Assembly: GCA_027704905.1 (NCBI GenBank)
Contig: CM051018.1
Coordinates: forward strand, 26,110,624-26,174,623
Direction: 5' to 3'
DNA length: 64,000 nucleotides
Source: Muraenolepis orangiensis
Lineage: Eukaryota; Chordata; Actinopteri; Gadiformes; Muraenolepididae
Numbering within the stretch: the first letter of the stretch is position 1; each line of letters begins with the position of its first letter. Below are positions 43,594 through 54,417 of this stretch, one piece after another. Below the pieces are notes generated by a model. It saw only the letters and a list, made by a program, of their open reading frames with translations, was not told the origin of the DNA and searched no databases. Both the position numbers and the translations under genes were made by a program.

Positions 43594-44813
43594 TAGGAGG
43601 AGAGCTAGGAGGAGAGGGCTAGGAGGAGAGCTAGGAGGAGAAAGCTAGAAGGAGAGCTAGGAGGAGAGAGCTAGGAGGAGAGCTAGGAGGAGAGAGCTAG
43701 GAGGAGAGCTAGGAGGAGAACTAGGAGGAGAGAGCAAGGAGGAGAGCTAGGAGGAGAGGGCTAGGAGGAGAGAGCTAGGAGGAGAGCTAGGAGGAGAGAG
43801 CTAGGAGGAGAGCTAGGAGGAGATCTAGGAGGAGAGAGCTAGAAGGAGAGCTAGGAGGAGAGAGCTAGGAGGAGAGAGCTAGGAGGAGTGCTAGGAGGAG
43901 AGAGCTAGGAGGAGAGCTAGGAGGAGAGAGAGCTAGGATAATTAGGAGGAGAGAGAGCTAGGAGGAGAGCTAGGAGAGAGAGCTAGGATGGGAGAGAGCT
44001 AGGAGGAGAGAGCTAGGAGGAGAGCTAGGAGAGAGCTAGGAGGAGAGCTAGGAGGAGAGAGCTAGGAGGAGAGCTAGGAGGAGAGCTAGGAGGAGAGAGC
44101 TAGGAGGAGAGAGCTAGGAGGAGCTAGGAGGAGAGCTAGGAGGAGAGAGCTAGGAGAGCTAGGAGGGGAGAGAGCTAGGAGGAGAGAGAGCTAGGAGGAG
44201 AGAGCTAGGAGGAGAGCTAGGAGGAGAGCTAGGCAGAGAGCTAGGAGGAGAGCTAGGAGGAGAGAGCTAGGAGGAGAGAGCTAGGAGGAGAGCTAGGAGG
44301 AGAGAGCTAGGAGGAGAGCTAGGAGGACCGCTAGGAGGAGAGCTAGGAGGAGATCTAGGAGGAGAGAGCTAGGAGGAGAGCTAGGAGGAGAGGGCTAGGA
44401 GGAGAGAGCAAGGAGGAGATCTAGGAGGAGAGAGCTAGGAGGAGGGCTACAAGGAGAGAGCTAGGAGGAGAGAGCTAGGAGGAGCGCTAGAAGGAGAGCT
44501 AGGAGGAGAGCTAGGAGGAGAGAGCTAGGAGGAGAGAGAGCTAGGAGAATTAGGAGGAGAGAGAGCTAGGAGAGAGAGCTAGGATGGGAGAGAGCTAGGA
44601 TGAGAGAGAGCTAGGAAGAGAGCTAGGAGGAGAGCTAGGAGGAGAGAGCTAGGAGGAGAGCTAGGAGGAGAGAGCTAGGAGGAGAGCTAGGAGGAGAGAG
44701 CTAGGAGGAGAGCTAGGAGGAGATCAAGGAGGAGAGAGCTAGGAGGAGAGAGCTAGGAGGAGCTAGGAGGAGAGAGAGCTAGGAGGAGAATTAGGAGGAG
44801 AGAGAGCTAGGAT
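43594..44813. repeat. AGCTAGGAGGAGAG satellite, block 2
   Basis: As block 1. Confidence 0.97.
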
Positions 44814-47800
44814 TGGGACCATCATCACATGAAGGAAGGACCATCATCAAAAGCTGCCCCGCATGGGAACCCGGAAGCGGAAGCCACGAGTGAGAGGGAC
44901 CGCTGGCAAGTTGCTGCCGCGCCTCCTCCGTTGTTTGTGCTGTTTTGTGTTTGCTGAATGTCTTTTACAACTGGACTCTAACCCGTTTAACAGTCTGTAC
45001 ACGCGCTAGTGCTACTGTGCTGTCACTCGGTAGCTTGAAGCCAGCCTCGCCGGTATACGGCCCATCTGTACTGGACTACTTGGGCTCCTCTGTGCTGTGC
45101 TCTCTTGACCGGAGAGCGATAGCCTGCTCTGGTGCGCCCCGCAAAGCACACCCGTTCAGAAGTGTCCGCTGCCATTCTGCCAGCTCTCCTGGGTGAAAAC
45201 CTCCGCCTGTGGATTGCTGCCAGCACGGAGGCTGCCCCGTACAAATTAGCCACTACCGGCTAACCCGTCCCCAGCGCCGTATGCCTGGTTCTCCGCCTCG
45301 CACGAAAACCCGCGCCTACAACCAACACGACTGCTCCTCCGCCTCGACAACGCAGGTCTTCATTTAGTTAATTTACTTTTATTTTATTAATTTTTTTCTC
45401 CACTTGGATAATCAAACCGCTGCATTACATTGTTTTAGTTTTTTATCTCTTACGTGGATTTTTTAAACTGCTCATATGGAGCGCTCTGTGTGTCTCACGG
45501 TCATGAGCGCATCTCTGCTGCTGCGTTACTCTGCAGTGGAGCTGCTACGTCTCCGGTCTTACTCCAGGACCCCGCCAGCTCTGCTTACCCAACACCCTGG
45601 TATTCTCAAACGACCAAGATACATTCACCGTGGATCTGGACGAAACATTGAGTACGCAAACCACAACAATAACGAAACAATCCGCTCTTTCTGGTCCACT
45701 GAGCCACGCCCCCCTCGCACCGCCCGTACTGTTAATCACAGTGTGTTATCCCCTCTGCTTAAAGCATCCACATATGCACAACTTACCTGTCTGAAACTAT
45801 GTATGTTTAACATAAGGTCCCTCACCAATAAGGCCCTGCTGGTTTCTGACTTCATTGTGGACAAAACGCTTGATTTTTTATGCCTCACGGACACCTGGCA
45901 ACAGTCTGATGACTTCTCCCAGCTGAATGCAGCTGCCCCCCGGGGTATGCTTTTATTAGTAAACCCCGTGCCACTGGGAGGGGGGGAGGGCTTGCTGTGT
46001 TGTACCGTGAAATCTTTAAAGTCACTGCAGTCACTGTCCCCCATCACTCCTCTTTTGAATGCTTAGCTGTAAAACTCTCTGGCTCCAAACCCACCATCAT
46101 TATTTCCATCTACAGACCACCAAAGCCCTCTGCTGTTTTTCTCACTGAATTTTCATCACTATAACATCTGTATGGCAATGTCCCCTACTGTTATCCTCTT
46201 GGGTGACTTCAACATCCACATCGACGACCCATCGAATGGTTTTGCAAATTATTTCATCTCACTCCTGGACTGCCTCGGTATCACACTCACAACAAAGGGC
46301 ACACACTGGACTTACTCTGCTGCACTGGCATCACTTCCACTAACCTTGCTGTCACAGAGTTCCCCATTTCTGACCATAAAGCTGTAATTTTTAAAATCCA
46401 TGCCCCCCTTTCTAAAGCCAAAGAACAACGGTCCATCACCTTCAGAAACATTAAACATATTAACCCCACAGATCTCACCACCCTGATTAACTCCTACCCC
46501 AATCCTCCCCCATCCTCCCACACTGCTGACCTGGTGAATCACTACAATAACTGTCTCTCCTCCTCCCTCACTGCCCTGGCTCCCTTGAAAACTCGCAAAG
46601 TCTCATTCACCCACTCCGCCCCCTGGTTTACCTCTGAGCTCCGTCAGCTCAAAGCCACAGGCCGCCGACTGGAGCGGCTGTGCAAAAACACCGGACTCTC
46701 AGTTCACACCCAAATGTACTCAGATCACCTTCATCACTATAAAAACGCACTTTCCAATGCCAAATCCTCCTATTATTCCAACCTCATCAGCACTGGTAAC
46801 AACAGAGTTCTCTTCTCCACAGTCAGACACCTACTCCAGCCTCCTCAAACCCGCCCTCCAGACATCTCCACAGATCGATTTCTGCAATTTTTTAACACCA
46901 TTCACCTACAGCTGGCCTCATCATGCACCTCCTCAAGTGATCCACCCTGGATGGTTACCACTGGCCAACAACTCATCAGCTCCCTCTCCAACTTCACCCC
47001 AGCATCGGAATACACCATCTCAGAGCTCATCCGTAAAGCCAAAACCACCACCTGTCAGCTTGATCCTCTTCCCACCACCCTGGTCAAGGCTTGTCTACCA
47101 GCCATAACACCCATGGTCACTGACATAATTAACTCATCCCTCACCTCTGGAATTGTACCCCCCTCCCTCAAACTGGCTGCAATCACTCCCATCCTCAAAA
47201 AACCCGGTACTGACCCAGCCGATCTGAACCACTACAGGCCCATCTCCAACCTACCCTTCATCTCCAAGACCCTTGAGAGGGTGGTTGCCGCACAGCTTCA
47301 GTCCCACCTGGAAATAAATAACCTCCATGAACCCTTTCAATCCGGTTTCCGCCAAAAACACAGCACTGAAACGGCTCTGGTTAAAATCACTGACGACCTC
47401 CTCCGTGCAGCGGACTCTGGACTTCTCACCATCCTCATCCTCCTCGACCTCAGCGCTGCATTCGACACCATTTCCCACCCACTACTCCTGGACCGCCTGG
47501 CTGGCATTGGGATCACTGGTGTTGCACTCTCCTGGTTCACATCATACCTCACTGACAGACAACAGTTTGTACAACTCGGGAACCAAAAGTCAGGGTGTTC
47601 TGTTGCACTGGGTGTCCCCCAGGGGTCAGTACTGGGTCCACTCCTATTCATCACATATCTCCTCCCTCTGGGCAAAATCCTCCGTCACCATGGGGTTCAC
47701 TTTCACTGTTACGCCGACGACACACAGGTCTACATTTCCTCCAAACCATCCACTGCCCTGCCCCCCACCTCCCTCACCACCTGTCTAGAGGACATCAGGA

Positions 47801-48772
47801 GCTGGATGAGCAGGAATTTCCTCAAGCTCAACGCTAGCAAAACTGAGGCCCTGCTCATCGGCTCCAAATCCACCCTCACCAAGTCACAAAACAACCCAGC
47901 TCCAAACATCATCATCGACGGCTTCCCCATACCATTCTCTTCCCAAGTAAAAAGCCTCGGTGTCATTCTGGACGGCTCCCTCTCATTTGTACCACACATT
48001 AAAAACATCACTCGCACTGCCTTCTTCCATCATCGGAACATCTCTAGAGTCCGCTCATCTCTGTCCCAATCCAGCACTGAAATCCTGGTCCACTCATTTG
48101 TCACGTCCCGGATTGATTACTGCAATGCACTTCTGACTGGCCTTCCCATCAAACTCCTCAACAGACTGCAAATAATTCAGAACTCTGCTGCCCGGATCAT
48201 CACCCGCACTAACTCATCTGACCACATCACCCCCGTTCTCATTCAACTACACTGGCTTCCTGTGCGCTACCGGATTGACTATAAAAACCTCTTACTCACC
48301 TACGAAGCTCTCCACAATCTAACCCCCATCTACATCACTGACCTCCTTCAGGAGTACACCCCCTCCCGCACCCTCCGCTCTTCCTCCGTTGGACTTCTCA
48401 CCGTCCCCAGCTCACGCCTCAGCACCATGGGGGCTCCAGCTCTCAGTTGCTGGGCTCCCAGACTCTGGAGCTCCCTGCCGCTACACATCCGACAGTCTGA
48501 TTCTATAACAACCTACAAAACCCAACTAAAAACCCACCTGTTTAAACTGGCATATCCCTTATAAACGGTACCATCTCTCTTCCTTTCTTCATTTTACTTC
48601 CTGTGTTTGTCTTGTTTTAAACCCTGCGGACACTTTGTGAAGTCCACTGTTTTTACTTTTTTATATTTTTATAATTTTAATTTTACTGTAGCATATATGC
48701 TCTGTAAGGTGTCCTTGGGTGTCTTGAAAGGCGCCCAACAAATAAAATGTATTATTATTATTATTATTATTA
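44814..48772 (+). mobile_element. L2-like LINE, nearly full length
   Basis: Inserted in the 14-bp satellite. The 5' part (44814-45780) is GC-rich untranslated sequence; then come endonuclease and reverse transcriptase regions. The 3' end is GTGTCCTTGGGTGTCTTGAA AGGCGCCC, AATAAAATGT and an (ATT)n tail, typical of fish L2-type LINEs. Orientation is opposite to cnnm1. The flanks are satellite, so a target duplication cannot be recognised. Confidence 0.88.
45780..48564 (+). pseudogene. L2-like endonuclease-reverse transcriptase, frameshifted
   Basis: The endonuclease starts with LCMFNIRSLTNKALLVSDFI and LDFLCLTDTWQQ in one frame. It moves to GYAFISKP...GGGLAVLYRE after a C-run near 45935, carries STYRPPK-like IISIYRPPKPSAV, then ILLGDFNIHID (46192-) in another frame, then TLDLLCCTG and FPISDHKAV in the frame of the RT. 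So there are at least three frame breaks before 46300. From about 46290 to the stop at 48564 the frame is open: HYRPISNLPFISK, SGFRQKHSTETALV, LDLSAAFDTISH, GVPQGSVLGPLLF, catalytic CYADDTQVY, and C-terminal LHWLPVRYRIDYK. The RT half could still fold, but the protein cannot be made whole. Confidence 0.88.
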
Positions 48773-50532
48773 GGAGAGCTAGGAGGGGAGAGAGCTAGGA
48801 GGAGAGAGAGCTAGGAGGAGAGAGCTAGGAGGAGAGAGCTAGGAGGAGAGCTAGGAGGAGAGCTAGGCAGAGAGCTAGGAGGAGAGCTAGGAGGAGAGAG
48901 CTAGGAGGAGATCAAGGAGGAGAGAGCTAGGAGGAGAGAGCTAGAAGGAGAGAGCTAGGAGGAGCGCTAGAAGGAGAGCTAGGAGGAGAGCTAGGAGGAG
49001 AGAGAGCTAGGAGGAGAGCTAGGAGAGAGAGCTAAGATGGGAGAGAGCTAGGAGGAGAGAGAGCTAGGAGGAGAGAGAGCTAGGAGGAGCGCTAGGAGGA
49101 GAGCTAGGAGGAGAAAGCTAGGAGGAGAGCTAGGAGGAGAGCTAGGCGGAGAGAGCTAGGAGGAGCACTAGGAGAGCTAGGAGGAGAACTAGGAGGAGAG
49201 AGCTAGGAGGAGAGGGCTAGGAGGAGAGCTAGGAGGAGAGCTAGGAGGAGAGAGCTAGGAGGAGAGCTAGGAGGAGAGAGCTAGGAGGAGAGCTAGGAGG
49301 AGCACTAGAAGGAGAGCTAGGAGGAGAGAGCTAGAAGGAGAGCTAGGAGGAGAGAAAGCTAGGAGGAGAATTAGGAGGAGAGAGAGCTAGGAGGAGAGCT
49401 AGGAGGAGAGCAAGGAGGAGAGAGCTAGGAGTAGAGCTAGGAGGAGAGAGAGATAGGAGGAGAGAGAGCTAGGAGGAGAGCTAGGAGGAGAGAGCTAGGA
49501 GGGGAGAGAGTTAGGAGGAGAGAGAGCTAGGAGGAGAGAGCTAGGAGGAGAGAGCTAGGAGGAGCGCTAGGAGGAGAGCTAGGAGGAGAGAGCTAGGAGG
49601 AGAGAGCTAGGAGGAGAGCTAGGAGGAGCACTAGAAGGAGAGCCAGGAGGAGAGCTAGGAGGAGAGCTAGGAGGAGAGAGCTAGGAGGAGATCTAGGAGG
49701 AGAGCTAGGAGGAGATCTAGGAGGAGAGCTAGGAGGAGAGAGCTAGGAGATAGCTAGGAGGAGAGAGCTATGAGGAGAATTAGGAGGAGAGAGCTAGGAG
49801 GAGAGAGCTAGGAGAGCTAGGAGGAGCACTAGAAGGAGAGCTAGGAGGAGAGAGCTAGAAGGAGAGCTAGAAGGAGAGAGAGCTAGGAGGAGAATTAGGA
49901 GGAGAGAGAGCTAGGAGGAGAGCTAGGAGGAGAGCTAGGAGGAGAGCAAGGAGGAGAGAGCTAGGAGTAGAGCTAGGAGGAGAGAGAGATAGGAGGAGAG
50001 AGAGATAGGAGGAGAGAGAGCTAGGAGGAGAGCTAGGAGGAGAGAGCTAGGAGGGGAGAGAGTTAGGAGGAGAGAGAGCTAGGAGGAGAGAGCTAGGAGG
50101 AGCGCTAGGAGGAGCTAGGAGGAGAGAGCTAGGAGGAGAGCTAGGAGGAGCACTAGAAGGAGAGCCAGGAGGAGAGCTAGGAGGAGAGAGCTAGGAGGAG
50201 AGCTAGGAGGAGAGCTAGGAGGAGAGAGCTAGGAGGAGAGCTAGGAGGAGAGCTAGGAGGAGATCTAGGAGGAGAGAGCTAGGAGATAGCTAGGAGGAGA
50301 GAGCTAGGAGGAGAATTAGGAGGAGAGAGCGCTAGGAGGAGAGCTAGGAGAGCTAGGAGGAGAGAGAGCTAGGAGGAGAGAGAGCTAGGAGGAGAGAGCT
50401 AGGAGGAGAGCTAGGAAGAGAGGGCTAGGAGGAGAGCTAGGAGGAGAGCAAGGAGGAGAGAGCTAGGAGAGCAAGGAGGAGAGAGCTAGGAGGAGACAGC
50501 TAGGAGGAGAGATATGAGGAGAGCTAGGAGGG
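48773..50532. repeat. AGCTAGGAGGAGAG satellite, block 3
   Basis: As block 1. It ends 245 bp from the exon 1 donor. Confidence 0.97.
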
Positions 50533-50555
50533 CACCAGGGCTGGCTTTTAAAAAG

Positions 50556-50561
<6 letters not shown>

Positions 50562-50650
<89 letters not shown>

Positions 50651-50685
50651 CATATAGTTGTATGTAGCAAACACACACACACACA

Positions 50686-50742
<57 letters not shown>
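50562..50742. repeat. (AC)n(AT)n...(AC)n(TG)n compound microsatellite beside exon 1 donor
   Basis: CA run, about 27 AT steps, a short unique stretch, CA again, then a long TG run. The last CA-TG junction is self-complementary. It starts about 33 bases into intron 1 on the transcript. Confidence 0.96.
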
Positions 50743-50746
<4 letters not shown>

Positions 50747-50776
50747 GGTGTGTCATCACCAAGCGGCTAACGGTAC

Positions 50777-52247
50777 CTCGTCTGAACTCCTCCAGCATCA
50801 CGTCCAGCTTGGTGTCGTTGAACACGCTGTGGACGGGGTGCCGGTAGAACTGCGTGATGGTCTTGAGCGGCGTGCAGTCGTCCGGGTCCACGAACGCCAG
50901 GTCTTTGACGAACAAAATGTCCACGATGTTGGACCTCTCGTTCTCGTACACAGGGATGCGTGTGAAGCCGCTCTGCATGACGTCGGACATAGTGCAGAAG
51001 TCCAGAGTGGCGTCCGAGGAGAGCATGTAGCAGGCAGTCAGGGCCGTGCACACGTCCTCCACCGTCTTGGACCTGAGTTCCAGAGCCCCCTGTATGATGT
51101 TCAGCTCCTCTTTCACCAGGTCGTGGTATGGGTCCGTTACGCGCAGCATGGCCACCAACTTTTCCCGCGTGTAGAAGCTGCTGATCTCCTGGTGCAACAT
51201 GACGTCCAGGATCTTGGACACCGGGTAGGCGATGGGGAAGAACAGCAGCATCAGCAGGCGGGTGGCGCCTAGCGTCTTGGAGGCGATGGCGAGGCTGTGG
51301 CGGGAGGCCAGCGAGTGGGGGAGAATCTCACCTATGAAGAAGATCCCCAAAGTACACGAAGCGGTGGAGAGCACAGTCATTCCTAGGATCTGACACATCC
51401 ACACCACGAAGCAGGTGTTGGTGAGCACGTTGCCGAGCACCACGGTGCACAAGATGTAGTTTCCGTGTTTACGCACCGATTCAATTTTCCGCGCGTATTT
51501 CTGCTCCTTTTCGGTGCCGCTGTTCTGCAGAACCCGGAGCTCCACGGGGTCCATGGCCAGCATGCTGATGTTCAGGCCGCTGCACAGCGCCGACAGCGCC
51601 AACAACATCACGGACACTCCCGCTTGCAGCCAGAGGTCCGCTGGCGGAGGTCTCTCCACCACTGCTAACCAGAAGTCCCTGGTGCTGAAGTGCTCCCATG
51701 TGGTCCCGTCGAAGGCGCACATGGAGTAGTGTTTCACCGCCTCGCCTCGCCGCAGCTCTCTGGCCAAGAGCTCGACGAGGACCGAGTTGTGACTGGAGGA
51801 GGACCTGAAGGAGCCCAGCAGTTCGATGTCCGAGCTGCGGCCGTTCTCCAACCCGCAGGGGTTCTCTTTGGGCAGAAGTTTCCTTTCCTCGTGGCCGCTG
51901 TCCCCCTCCGGCTCTTCTATGAAAGTGATCCACGGCGCGGCCGCGGCTCCGTTCGCTCCTCGGTGGGTGGTGTTCCTCGGGGTTCGGTGGGTGGTGTTCC
52001 TCGGGGTTAGGAGGTGCTGCTGTGCTACCGGAGACACGGAGTAGTACACCCTGAGCATGAAGCGGGTCCCCTCGGTGGCTGTCAGCATCCCATTCCGGAC
52101 GGATATCTCTTGGCTTTCGGTGTTCTCCGGTCGGACGCCGAGCAGGGCCCGTGTGGCCGGCAGAGGGGAGCAAAAAACGGCCATCAGAAAGACGAGAGCC
52201 GCCCCGGGATGCGGGATGGAGAGCAGGGAGCGGCGGGCAGCCATCAT
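50777..52247 (-). CDS. cnnm1: cnnm1 exon 1: N-terminal domain, membrane domain, first part of CBS pair
   Basis: Encodes residues 1-490 plus one base. The start is the first of two adjacent ATGs (MMAARR); the open frame continues upstream only through low-complexity CA/G-run DNA. Residues about 12-34 are hydrophobic, consistent with a signal peptide or signal anchor. Residues 35-200 form the CNNM1-type extracellular domain, including a TPRNTTHR octapeptide present twice (residues 81-96) with two N-glycosylation sequons. Residues about 205-345 hold the CNNM/DUF21 membrane domain, with hydrophobic stretches near 206-225, 264-285, 290-312 and 328-345 and the family motifs SGLNISMLAMDPVELRVL and FIGEILP. 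REKL...DPYHDLVKEELNIIQGALELR then leads into CBS1 (about 392-455, with RIPVYENERSNIVDILFVKDLAFVDPDD) and the start of CBS2. Donor: GAG/GTACCG. This large first exon, ending just before GKSHLA, is the known CNNM gene structure. Confidence 0.95.
51961..52008 (-). repeat. cnnm1: 24-bp coding duplication in cnnm1 exon 1 (TPRNTTHR x2)
   Basis: Two identical 24-bp copies lie head to tail in the exon. They keep frame and encode the octapeptide TPRNTTHR twice in the predicted extracellular domain. Each copy carries an N-T-T sequon, so the duplication also doubles a potential N-glycosylation site. Identity of the copies suggests a recent slippage event. Confidence 0.9.
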
Positions 52248-52304
52248 GCTGACTGAGCCGCTGGGGGGGGGGGGGGGGGCGGTGAGCGCAGCGTCACGTG
52301 GTCT

Positions 52305-52335
<31 letters not shown>

Positions 52336-52345
52336 CCATAACATG
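52248..52345 (-). promoter_or_regulatory. cnnm1 5' flank with E-box and G-run
   Basis: Immediately upstream of the start codon are an uninterrupted G run on the plus strand (about 52262-52279), a palindromic CACGTG E-box (52295-52300, in GTCACGTGGTC) and a CA/TG run. Exon 1 is GC- and CpG-rich, as at CpG-island promoters. No TATA box was seen. Promoter role is inferred from position only. Confidence 0.3.
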
Positions 52346-52444
52346 ATCCGCAGTTCGCTTTCATAAGATACAACTATAAAAGCATAACAAATCAAGCATA
52401 TTCGTATGCTTAAGTTAACGCAGTGAGGTAGAATAATAGACGCG

Positions 52445-52465
52445 TCTCTCTCTCTCTCTCTCTCT

Positions 52466-52551
<86 letters not shown>
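52445..52551. repeat. (CT)n(GA)n microsatellite
   Basis: CT run followed directly by a long GA run, forming a palindromic junction at about 52470. Confidence 0.96.
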
Positions 52552-52553
<2 letters not shown>

Positions 52554-52624
52554 CCGTTAACGTAAACTGTTTTTACTTCACAAATATTCCACGAGATGGC
52601 AGTATTGGCTCTTAAACAACAGCC

Positions 52625-52720
52625 TCCCTGACCTCCTTCTTCCTCGTGGGGTCGGCCTCCTTCTGCCTTGTGGGGTCGGCCTCCTGCTACCTCGTGGGGT
52701 CGGCCTCCTTCTTCGTTGTC
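52625..52720. repeat. 27-30 bp GTGGGGTCGGCCTCC repeat x3
   Basis: Three units with CTCCTTCT and CTGCTACC variants, upstream of cnnm1. Confidence 0.88.
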
Positions 52721-52764
52721 TCTATTAATCAAGAGGCCTCGGCATGCAAACCACATTGCTGTTA

Positions 52765-53526
52765 TCAATAGAGTATAGGTTATCATAGAGTGTATAGGTA
52801 TCAACAGAGTGTATAGGTTATCAATAGAGTATATAGGTTATCAATAGAGTGTATAGGTTATCAACAGAGTGTATAGGTTATCAATAGAGTATAGGTTATC
52901 AATAGAGTATATAGGTTATATAGGTTATCAATATAGTGTATAGGTTATCAGTAGAGTATATAGGTTATCAATAGAGTATATAGGTTATCAATAAAGTATA
53001 TATGTTATCAATAGAGTATATAGGTTATATAGCTTATCAATAGAGTGTATAGGTTATCAATAGAGTGTATAGGTTATCAATAGAGTATATAGGTTATATA
53101 GGTTATCAATATAGTGTATAGGTTATCAGTAGAGTATATAGGTTATCAATAGAGTATATAGGTTATCAATAAAGTATATATGTTATCAATAGAGTATATA
53201 GGTTATATAGCTTATCAATAGAGTGTATAGGTTATCAATAGAGTGTATAGGTTATCAATAGAGTATATAGGTTATATAGGTTATCAATATAGTGTATAGG
53301 TTATCAGTAGAGTATATAGGTTATCAGTAGAGTATATAGGTTATCAATAGAGTATATAGGTTATCAATAGAGTATATAGGTTATCAATAGAGTATATAGG
53401 TTATCAATAGAGTGTATAGGTTATCAATAGAGTGTATAGGTTATCAATAGAGTGTATAGGTTATCAATAGAGTGTATAGGTTATCAATAAAGTATATAGG
53501 TTATATAGGTTATCAATAGAGTATAT
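52765..53526. repeat. TATAGGTTATCAATAGAG satellite, block 1
   Basis: Units of 18-20 bp (GTATATAGGTTATCAATAGA or GTGTATAGGTTATCAATAGA). The 160-bp segment at about 52910-53070 recurs almost exactly at about 53095-53270, a higher-order duplication. Continued at 57451-57744, 60133-61001, 62138-62195, 63216-63408 and 63466-64000. Confidence 0.97.
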
Positions 53527-53776
53527 TGTAGGGGATGCAAGGAACGTAATTCACCAGGCAAAGGGTGTGTTAGGGGTAATGGGGCACGGTCCCTTTAAGC
53601 AGGTGTTTGGGGTTGGGCTTAAAGATGACAGCCAGGTTGGTGTGTAAGGGATTGATGTTTGGAGTTGTAGCTGAGGAGTGCAGCTCAACATGACAGGAGG
53701 ATATGCAAATAAATGACACACGGATTTGTGTTGTCAACCAAAGAAACTGTGTCATTGTATTCCACGAGTTCCTACA
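53527..53776 (+). repeat. Gypsy 5' LTR
   Basis: TG...CA ends, with CAAATAAATGACACACGG as poly(A)-signal region near the 3' side. Matches 57201-57450 over 250 bp with no difference seen. Confidence 0.95.
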
Positions 53777-53844
53777 TTGGTGACCCGACGTAAGGTGGAC
53801 GCTTCCGCTACGTATTTTTTCTTTTTTTTTCTTTTGCTGGGAAC

Positions 53845-54417
53845 ATGACTACAAACGCAGTTTCATTGAAACTACCCGAGTTCTGGGAATCATCAGCCTC
53901 GGCATGGTTTGCTCAAACAGAGGCGCAGTTGGCGCTGCGGGACGTTACCACGGATACCACCAAATACTACTATGTGGTGTCAGCCCTGGGAAATTCAACA
54001 GCCAGCAGAGTTGTGAGCCTCCTCAAACGCCCTCCGTACGATACGCTCAAGGCTCACCTGCTGAAGACATTTGAACTTTCCGATACCGAGCGGGCCAGCC
54101 GGCTGTTCTCTCTACAAGGGCTCGGGGACAGCAAACCTTCTGAGCTGATGGATAGAATGCTGGATTTATTGGGGGAGCACAAACCCGATTTCCTGTTCGT
54201 CCAACTCTTCCTGCGACAGCTACCTGTTACGGTACGCGCTGCTCTGGCCAACACCACTATAAAAGACGATTGCCGTGCGTTGGCCGAGGAGGCGGATAGA
54301 GTTTTTCTGGTCGCTCAGCAGCCCGGTGCTGCAGCGGTTTGTTCGGCCCAATCCTTTTCGCCACCGCCAGGAGACATGACGGTCGCCGCCGCCGCGACAG
54401 CTCCTCGCAGGCAGTAA
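53845..54417 (+). CDS. Gypsy gag-like protein (truncated)
   Basis: 190 residues from ATG 53845. It reads VSLKLPEFWESSASAWFAQT and EAQLALRDVTTDTTKYYYVV, the start of the capsid-type gag common to fish Gypsy elements, then LLKTFELSDTERASRLFSLQ, SELMDRMLDLLGEH and LFLRQLP. No CCHC zinc knuckle is present: the frame ends at a stop at 54415-54417, where the sequence jumps to RNase H. The C-terminal nucleocapsid was therefore lost with the deletion. Confidence 0.82.
   Translation: MTTNAVSLKLPEFWESSASAWFAQTEAQLALRDVTTDTTKYYYVVSALGNSTASRVVSLLKRPPYDTLKAHLLKTFELSDTERASRLFSLQGLGDSKPSELMDRMLDLLGEHKPDFLFVQLFLRQLPVTVRAALANTTIKDDCRALAEEADRVFLVAQQPGAAAVCSAQSFSPPPGDMTVAAAATAPRRQ

Noticed and set aside
50463..50776. 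C-terminal extension of exon 1 through HTHTHT/IYIYIY
   Set aside because: It reads through the GTACCG donor into dinucleotide repeats; CNNM protein continues in exon 2 with GKSHLA.
50777..52247. Assignment to CNNM2 or CNNM4
   Set aside because: N-terminal domain, VEVEIGKEALRFENGAF and tail exons match CNNM1 better; CNNM2/4 read GKENMKFETGAF.
53570..53755. Repeated 61-residue minus-strand frame (also at 57244-57429)
   Set aside because: It is the antisense of the two identical LTRs.
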